Source of the DNA: an uncultured Gammaproteobacteria bacterium
GTDB lineage: Bacteria > Pseudomonadota > Gammaproteobacteria > GCA-2729495
Reading direction: 5' to 3'
NCBI GenBank assembly: GCA_947258805.1
Contig: CAMYJV010000180.1
Coordinates: 1-11,011 of the forward strand
Length of the DNA stretch: 11,011 bases
The translations under genes and the position numbers were made by a program. The notes beneath the pieces were generated by a model. It did not search any database and was not told where the DNA came from. It worked only from the letters and a program-made list of their open reading frames with translations. Below are positions 6,281-11,011 of this stretch, piece after piece (positions within the stretch are counted from its first letter, which is position 1; every line of letters begins with the position of its first letter).

Positions 6281-7313
6281 GCGCGACTCTCCCACAGAAC
6301 ACTCTTTTCGAATCCCGGGCCGCGCGTGGCGTGATGCCATAATGCCGCTTGAAAGCAGTGGCGAAATTGCTCGAGTACTCATAGCCCACGTCGAAGGCGA
6401 TCTCCGTGATGCTGCGGTCTGTCGTTTCGAGGAATTCCTTCGCCTTCGCCATGCGCAGGTGCTGGGCAAAATCGAAGATGGTCTGGCCGAACAGCTGCTT
6501 GAAACTTCGCATCAGCTTGGCCTCGTTCATACCGACCCGGCGCCCGAGCACCTCAATGGTGGGCGGTGCAACAAACTCCTGCTGCAGGATTTCGCGAGTC
6601 TTGTGCAAGCGCTCGACATCGAGCTCCGTGAGCCCGCGATCCGGCCTCTCTGCCCCAGCTTCCGTATCCATCAGGGCCTGGATCGCGTAAAACAGCAGCT
6701 CGATCGCCCGCGATTCCGCGTACACGCGCCGCAGCCCCCCCGTCAGTTCGCACTGCAACAAGGCAGAAACCGCCGTTGACATATCAGCGCGCAGCGGCAG
6801 CGACACATGGTAGAAGTCCGCCGGCTTGCCTTGAAGGTAGTCGGTGAGAACGGCCGGCAGTTCCGCTTCCATGCCGTGAAGAATATCGGCCAGGAAGTCC
6901 GGGGCGCACAGCAGGGTCACCGATTGTTCCTGTTCGCCCGCCAGCACCTGCTGGTGCTTCGTTGCACCGGCCGAATGCAGCAACAACCCGGTGGTCTGCT
7001 GGCGAACCTCGAGCTCGTGGCCGTCGTCAAAACTGATTCGTCCCTGGCCGGTCAGGCGAAAATGAAACTTCAGGACCGCATCCTCGGGCACCGCAATTTC
7101 TGCGTCTTGCCGATGCACGACGTTACCGAGCACCAGGTCGAAACCCTCGCGCAGGTGAATGAGTTCTCGATAACCCTCGGCGTCACCGAAGGCAGGCACC
7201 ACACGGAAACCGTCCTCCGGCAGCAGCGGCTGATCCGGGTGCGGCGAATAGTACTGGAGAATATCGTCTACGCCGGACTGATTGACGGCCGGCTTACCCG
7301 CCTTCTTGCCCAT
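6270..7313 (-). CDS. AraC/XylS-family transcriptional regulator, PchR-like
   Basis: A 347-residue regulator. The C-terminal third carries the double helix-turn-helix of the AraC family: a first module around 251-277 (IEVLGRRVGMNEAKLMRSFKQL) and a second around 301-328, ending in VGYEYSSNFATAFKRHYGITPRAAR. The first module's GMNEAKLMRSFK pattern resembles the PchR branch. The roughly 225-residue N-terminal part is poorly conserved and presumably senses an effector such as a pathway acid or CoA ester (inference). It starts with ATG at 7313 with a weak GGGA upstream, preceded by a good sigma70-like promoter. It is the first gene of the leftward array and overlaps the ligase gene by 11 nt, so it probably controls its own operon and, from position, the divergent GMC/aldehyde dehydrogenase pair. 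Confidence 0.92.
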   Translation of the reverse strand: MGKKAGKPAVNQSGVDDILQYYSPHPDQPLLPEDGFRVVPAFGDAEGYRELIHLREGFDLVLGNVVHRQDAEIAVPEDAVLKFHFRLTGQGRISFDDGHELEVRQQTTGLLLHSAGATKHQQVLAGEQEQSVTLLCAPDFLADILHGMEAELPAVLTDYLQGKPADFYHVSLPLRADMSTAVSALLQCELTGGLRRVYAESRAIELLFYAIQALMDTEAGAERPDRGLTELDVERLHKTREILQQEFVAPPTIEVLGRRVGMNEAKLMRSFKQLFGQTIFDFAQHLRMAKAKEFLETTDRSITEIAFDVGYEYSSNFATAFKRHYGITPRAARDSKRVFCGRVARER

Positions 7314-7360
7314 AGTTGTTCCCGGTGGCGCGACAGGCTTCAGGGCCGCCCCGTGGCATG

Positions 7361-7386
7361 TGCAAATTGATCATGCGCGGTTTGCA
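7361..7386. repeat. Inverted repeat TGCAAA-14 nt-TTTGCA, candidate operator
   Basis: TGCAAA at 7361-7366 and its exact reverse complement TTTGCA at 7381-7386 flank the -10 element of the regulator's promoter and lie partly in its spacer. A second small inverted repeat overlaps it, GCATG at 7356-7360 with CATGC at 7372-7376. The position suits a repressor or autoregulation site. The binding protein is unknown; the adjacent AraC-family regulator is the obvious candidate, although that family often binds direct repeats. Confidence 0.35.
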
Positions 7387-7476
7387 GAAGGCCGTCAACG
7401 AAAGGCGCAGCACCACATCGCAAAGAACATACACCTGTTCCCATAAACCGGCCGGCGCGGGATAGACTAAATTGAT
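7364..7476 (+). repeat. 8-bp direct repeat AAATTGAT, copies 105 bp apart
   Basis: AAATTGAT occurs exactly at 7364-7371 and again at 7469-7476, the two ends of the intergenic region. The first copy overlaps the -10 of the leftward promoter. The second covers the proposed TTG start of the GMC gene. An 8-mer with seven A/T bases is unexpected twice by chance in such GC-rich DNA, and 105 bp is close to ten helical turns. It is a candidate pair of regulator sites; function is inferred only. Confidence 0.35.
7370..7398 (-). promoter_or_regulatory. Sigma70-like promoter for the AraC-family regulator and leftward array
   Basis: On the minus strand, TTGACG (7398-7393) and CATGAT (7375-7370) are separated by exactly 17 nt, matching 5/6 of the -35 and 4/6 of the -10 consensus. 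Transcription would begin near 7363, leaving a leader of about 50 nt before the ATG at 7313. No comparably good promoter is seen for the rightward GMC gene within 7314-7471, which would fit activator-dependent expression. Confidence 0.5.
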
Positions 7477-9076
7477 TCACGTGGAAACCTGGGACTATAT
7501 CGTCTGCGGTGGCGGCTCAGCCGGCTGCGTCCTGGCCAATCGGCTCTCGGCCGACGGGACGGCCAGCGTGCTGCTGCTTGACGCCGGTCGGTCTGACCGC
7601 CATCTCTTCGTGCAGATCCCGGCCGCGATGGGCATGGTCATGCCCCGCGACGACATGGTCTGGCGCTACCCGGCCGTGGCGGACATATCCCGTGACGACC
7701 GACCGGAAATCTGGCCGGCCGGCAAGTGCCTCGGCGGCGGCAGCGCGATCAACGGCATGATGTTCGTCCGCGGCAACAACTACGACTACGACCATTGGGC
7801 CGAACTCGGCAACCCGGGCTGGAGCTATGCGGACGTGCTGCCCTACTTCCGGCGGCTGGAAACCAACGAACGCGGCGCGAACAAGTTTCGCGGCGGCGAC
7901 GGTCCGCAGCGCGTATCCGAAGTGCGCGTGGATAGCCCGCTGATCGACGCATTCGTCTCAGCGGCCGAGAACCTCGGTATCCCCGGCAACGACGACCTGA
8001 ACGGTGCGAGCCAGGAAGGCGTCGGCCGCTGCCAGGCCTCCCAGCGGCACGGATTTCGACATACCACCGCGGCGGCCTACATCTGGCCCGTGCACCGGCG
8101 CGCAAACCTGACGGTCAGGCTGCACAGCACGGTTGCACGGATCGTGCTGGACGGGGATCGTGCGACCGGTGTCGAATACCGCCATGACGGTGAAGCCGTG
8201 CACGTGAAAGCGCGGCGCGGAGTAATCGTCAGCGCCGGCGCCATGGGCTCACCGAAGGTCCTGATGCTGTCGGGCATCGGTCCCGCCGGAGAGCTCCGGC
8301 GACACGGCATCGACGTGCGCCACGCGCTGGAAGGCGTCGGCCGGAACTTGCAGGAACATCCCGGCGCGGTGGTTCGCACCCACGTGAATGTGTCCACGCT
8401 GAATACAGAAACCGGCCCAATCGATGCACTGCGGCACGGGCTCAATTACCTGTTGCGCGGCACGGGGGCTTTGTCGACGCCTATCGCGCAGGCCCAGGCC
8501 TTTGTCCGGACTCGCGATGGCCTGCCGGCGCCGAACATTCAGATCATCTTCGGCGCTTTCGCGCATGAACTTGTCGACGGCACAGCCCGCCCGTACCCGA
8601 AACAGGCGATCAGTTTCGCGGTCGGCCTGTGCCGGGTTCATAGCCGCGGCGAGGTGCTGCTGCGCTCGGCGAAGGTGGAAGATGAACCAGAAATCGATAT
8701 GCCGCTGCTAGCTGCACCGGATGATGTCCGGCAGCTCACTGAAGGTGGGCGCATGGTGCGCGAACTTTGTCGCACGGCACCACTCGCAAACTACGTCGTC
8801 GACGAAGCTTTGCCGGGAGACAGCGTGCAATCCGACGCGGACTGGGAAGACTACCTGCGCCGCAATTCGATCCTGATGTATCACGCGTGCGGTAGTTGCC
8901 GAATGGGCAGCGGCGCGGATGCGGTCGTGGACCACCGCCTGCGCGTGCACGGGATCAGCGGGCTGTGGGTCGCAGATGCATCAATCATCCCCACGATCCC
9001 GGCCGGCAACATCAACGCGACGTGCATCATGATCGGCGAGAAGGCCGCCGACATGGTGCTGGAAGACAGCGGATAA
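7472..9076 (+). CDS. GMC-family FAD-dependent alcohol dehydrogenase
   Basis: Glucose-methanol-choline oxidoreductase of 534 residues, predicted to oxidise a primary alcohol to an aldehyde with bound FAD, probably passing electrons to a quinone or respiratory carrier rather than to NAD. Visible: the FAD Rossmann motif GGGSAG (13-18), GMC signature 1 around [18 protein letters not shown], signature 2 in [16 protein letters not shown], and the C-terminal catalytic pair H471 ([10 protein letters not shown]) and N515 (AGNINATC). The 44-residue spacing of that pair matches choline oxidase His466/Asn510. There is no signal peptide. The proposed start is TTG at 7472, with GGGA 9 nt upstream; GTG at 7481 is an alternative that lacks a clear ribosome site. 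The aldehyde dehydrogenase gene follows 11 nt downstream. Automated tools may call it choline dehydrogenase, but no other choline genes are present. Substrate unknown. Confidence 0.92.
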   Translation: MIHVETWDYIVCGGGSAGCVLANRLSADGTASVLLLDAGRSDRHLFVQIPAAMGMVMPRDDMVWRYPAVADISRDDRPEIWPAGKCLGGGSAINGMMFVRGNNYDYDHWAELGNPGWSYADVLPYFRRLETNERGANKFRGGDGPQRVSEVRVDSPLIDAFVSAAENLGIPGNDDLNGASQEGVGRCQASQRHGFRHTTAAAYIWPVHRRANLTVRLHSTVARIVLDGDRATGVEYRHDGEAVHVKARRGVIVSAGAMGSPKVLMLSGIGPAGELRRHGIDVRHALEGVGRNLQEHPGAVVRTHVNVSTLNTETGPIDALRHGLNYLLRGTGALSTPIAQAQAFVRTRDGLPAPNIQIIFGAFAHELVDGTARPYPKQAISFAVGLCRVHSRGEVLLRSAKVEDEPEIDMPLLAAPDDVRQLTEGGRMVRELCRTAPLANYVVDEALPGDSVQSDADWEDYLRRNSILMYHACGSCRMGSGADAVVDHRLRVHGISGLWVADASIIPTIPAGNINATCIMIGEKAADMVLEDSG

Positions 9077-9087
9077 CGGAGAAGAAT

Positions 9088-10602
9088 ATGCCTGACACCG
9101 TTGACACGCCCGACTGGCCACGGCTCGCAAAGATTTTGCAGGTGGCGCCCGAGGCCTGGATCGATGGCAAAGCTCACGCTTCAGCGTCGGCGCGCAGCTT
9201 TAACGTGATCAACCCGGCTACCGAGGCGTTGACCACGACCTTGCCCTGCGGCGACGAGACCGACGTGAACGCTGCTGTCGCCGCCGCCCGGCGCGCCTTC
9301 GATGCGGGGCCATGGGGCAGCAGTGGCCCTGGTCTGCGCAAGCAGTCACTGATGCGTTTTGCGGAGATCATCGTCCGCAACGCCGGGCGGCTGGCGTTAT
9401 GCGACTGCCTGGACATGGGCAAACCGATTTCCTCGGCGCAACAGGAAGCCCATATCGCCGCAGCCTTCGTGCGCTACTACGCCGAAGCCGTGGACAAGAT
9501 CCACACCACGCAGGCGCCGCCGGCAGGGCCGGGCTCGATGGAATTGCAGGTACGGCGGCCGCGCGGCGTGGTGGCAGCAATCATTCCGTGGAACTTTCCG
9601 GTTATCAACGCGGCGCTGAAAATTGCGCCGATCCTCGCCGCCGGCAATACAGTCGTGGTCAAGCCCTCGGAACTCGCGCCGCGCTCAAGCCTGGTGCTGG
9701 CCGAACTGGCGGCCGAGGCCGAATTGCCGCCGGGCGTGCTGAACGTGGTGCCGGGCGACGGCGGCACCGGCGACACCCTCGCGCGCCACGCCGGTGTCGA
9801 CATGATCGCGTTCACCGGCTCGACACGTACCGGCAAGGCGCTCATGCGCGCTGCGGGTGAGTCGTCGCTGAAACCGTTGTTGCTGGAGTGCGGCGGCAAG
9901 TCGCCGGAAATCATTCTGCCGGACATGGCAGGCGCCGACCTCGGACAAATCGCGCAGGCCATCGTGCGCGATGCGTTCTGGAACCAGGGCCAGGTGTGTG
10001 TCGCCCGCAGTCGGCTGCTTATTCACGACTCGCTGCACGATGAACTGGTGAAGGGCGTCCTCGACGCGGCGGCAGCGATACAGGCGGGCGACCCGCTCGA
10101 TCCGGCCACCGCTTTCGGCCCGCTGGCCAGTGCCCGGCAGCGCGCTACGGTCGAAGAATACATCGACTCCGGCATCGCGGAAGGCGCCGAGGCGGCGCTG
10201 GACGGCCGCGGGATTCGCTCGCCCGGGCACTATGTCGGGCCCACGGTGTTCACCAATGTGTCAGCGCAATACCGAATCGCCCGGGAAGAAATCTTCGGGC
10301 CAGTCCTGAGTGTATTTCGCTATCACTCAATTGATGAAGCGGTCGCGCTGGCGAATGATTCCGACTACGGACTCGCTGCAACGGTCTGGACACGCGACCT
10401 CGCACTGGCACACGAGCTAGCCGGCCGCATTCGTGCCGGCAATGTGAAAATCGCGACGTCGCCGGTGCCGGTAGAGGGCGTCGGGCTGAGCCACTCGGGC
10501 GAGCCCTATGGGCAATCAGGCTTTGGCGTGGAAGGTGGCACCCGGGGCCTGGAAAGTTATATGCGGCTGCAGGCCATCGAATTCGCCATGGGCCGCAGCT
10601 GA
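9088..10602 (+). CDS. NAD(P)-dependent aldehyde dehydrogenase, PuuC-like
   Basis: A 504-residue aldehyde dehydrogenase predicted to oxidise an aldehyde, likely the product of the preceding GMC enzyme, to a carboxylic acid. Catalytic residues are all present: N169 in IIPWNFP, K192 in VVVKPSE, E267 in LLECGGKSP, and nucleophile C304 in NQGQVCVA. The nucleotide-binding FTGSTRTG is at 242-249 and EEIFGPV lies further on. The N-terminal [10 protein letters not shown] and the LDMGKPI block resemble the PuuC (gamma-glutamyl-aminobutyraldehyde) subgroup, but that does not fix the substrate. ECGGKSP replaces the common ELGGKSP. The ATG at 9088 has GGAGAAG just upstream; an in-frame extension to 8896 lies inside the GMC gene and is rejected. 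The stop at 10602 faces a convergent gene 14 nt away. Confidence 0.94.
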   Translation: MPDTVDTPDWPRLAKILQVAPEAWIDGKAHASASARSFNVINPATEALTTTLPCGDETDVNAAVAAARRAFDAGPWGSSGPGLRKQSLMRFAEIIVRNAGRLALCDCLDMGKPISSAQQEAHIAAAFVRYYAEAVDKIHTTQAPPAGPGSMELQVRRPRGVVAAIIPWNFPVINAALKIAPILAAGNTVVVKPSELAPRSSLVLAELAAEAELPPGVLNVVPGDGGTGDTLARHAGVDMIAFTGSTRTGKALMRAAGESSLKPLLLECGGKSPEIILPDMAGADLGQIAQAIVRDAFWNQGQVCVARSRLLIHDSLHDELVKGVLDAAAAIQAGDPLDPATAFGPLASARQRATVEEYIDSGIAEGAEAALDGRGIRSPGHYVGPTVFTNVSAQYRIAREEIFGPVLSVFRYHSIDEAVALANDSDYGLAATVWTRDLALAHELAGRIRAGNVKIATSPVPVEGVGLSHSGEPYGQSGFGVEGGTRGLESYMRLQAIEFAMGRS

Positions 10603-10616
10603 GCGACCCGCCAGCG

Positions 10617-11011
10617 TTATGCAGAGTTCAGGAAGCCGTGAAACAGGCCGTTCGGATCGCGCTCGGCGCGCACCCTGGCCAGCTTTCGCCAGGCTTCAGG
10701 ACTGAAGGTCCGCTCGATCTTCCCCGGATCCGCGCCCGTGTCGAGTTCATTAATCGCATGCCCGGCGGCGAAGGGTTGCAACGCGGCTGAAGTCTGCCGC
10801 AGCCAGTCAATGTTGGCACGGTCGTTTTCCGGCCGGTCCCAGACCGCATAGGCACCAATCCACGTATCAGTAATACGCGACAGCGCCGCATCGGCGGGCA
10901 GATCGGTGTTGCCCTTAATTGTGACAACTACGTGGCTCTTGCGGGCCGGCGCCTGCAGGAATTCGCGGGCGACCACGTCCAGTGCCGGCGCCGGCGCATC
11001 GGCCCAGACCG
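10617..11011 (-). CDS. FAD-linked oxidase C-terminal part (BBE-type domain), cut by the window edge
   Basis: About 130 C-terminal residues are visible and the frame stays open to position 11011, so the N-terminal FAD-binding part lies outside the window. The end of the protein (ERTFSPEAWRKLARVRAERD followed by PNGLF) matches the closing stretch of berberine-bridge-type FAD oxidoreductases, where a segment resembling RYARLxxLKxxYDPxNxF is typical, and AINELDTG stands where these proteins have the YxNFL-like strand. It would be an oxidase or dehydrogenase for an alcohol, sugar or aromatic substrate. An apparent GTG start at 10976 is inside the domain and is not the real start. It is convergent to the aldehyde dehydrogenase gene with only 14 bp between, so it is a separate transcription unit. 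No terminator hairpin is evident in the gap. Confidence 0.75.
   Translation of the reverse strand, partial: VWADAPAPALDVVAREFLQAPARKSHVVVTIKGNTDLPADAALSRITDTWIGAYAVWDRPENDRANIDWLRQTSAALQPFAAGHAINELDTGADPGKIERTFSPEAWRKLARVRAERDPNGLFHGFLNSA

Noticed and set aside
8896..9087. N-terminal extension of the aldehyde dehydrogenase
   Set aside because: It lies within the end of the GMC gene in another frame and contains an Arg-rich stretch unlike aldehyde dehydrogenases; the ATG at 9088 has a strong Shine-Dalgarno sequence.
7472..10602. Choline to glycine-betaine pair (betA/betB)
   Set aside because: A GMC enzyme followed by an aldehyde dehydrogenase resembles betAB, but the aldehyde dehydrogenase looks PuuC-like, no BetI-type TetR regulator or choline transporter is visible, and the neighbours are acyl-CoA genes.

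Overview
The window looks like chromosomal catabolic DNA from a GC-rich proteobacterium, most likely a gammaproteobacterium. That placement is an inference from high GC, tightly packed genes with GTG and TTG starts, a PchR-like AraC regulator and the AcuI/YhdH-type reductase; no rRNA or marker gene fixes the taxon. I see no transposase, integrase, tRNA, rRNA or CRISPR array.

Layout. Seven genes read leftwards from about 7313 to 50: an AraC-family regulator, an acyl-CoA synthetase, a thiolase-fold protein, a DUF35 zinc-ribbon/OB-fold protein, a short-form threonine/serine dehydratase, an acrylyl-CoA reductase (AcuI/YhdH type) and a nitrilase. The first four overlap by 11, 14 and 4 nt. A 77-nt gap with unusual hairpins precedes the dehydratase, and the last three are 7 and 27 nt apart. 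A 158-bp intergenic region (7314-7471) separates this array from a divergent pair reading rightwards: a GMC-family flavin alcohol dehydrogenase and a PuuC-like aldehyde dehydrogenase, 11 nt apart. A convergent, partial FAD-linked oxidase (BBE-type C-terminus) runs off the right edge.

How the genes may work together (inference). The GMC enzyme and aldehyde dehydrogenase would turn an alcohol into an aldehyde and then an acid. The nitrilase offers a second route to a free acid, from a nitrile. The ligase would activate the acid to its CoA thioester. The thiolase-fold protein has lost the N-terminal nucleophilic cysteine and is paired with a DUF35 protein. That pairing resembles the Ltp2/ChsH2-DUF35 retro-aldolases of steroid side-chain degradation more than a true thiolase. 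The AcuI-type reductase (acrylyl-CoA to propionyl-CoA) and the dehydratase (threonine to 2-oxobutyrate, a propionyl-CoA precursor) both point towards C3-CoA metabolism. The substrate cannot be read from the sequence. The combination of nitrilase, ligase, AcuI and a cysteine-less thiolase/DUF35 pair under an AraC regulator is not a pathway I recognise, and is the most interesting aspect of the window.

Regulatory DNA. The 7314-7471 region holds a good sigma70-like promoter for the regulator, an inverted repeat overlapping it, and an 8-bp direct repeat whose copies lie 105 bp apart, one at each divergent gene.
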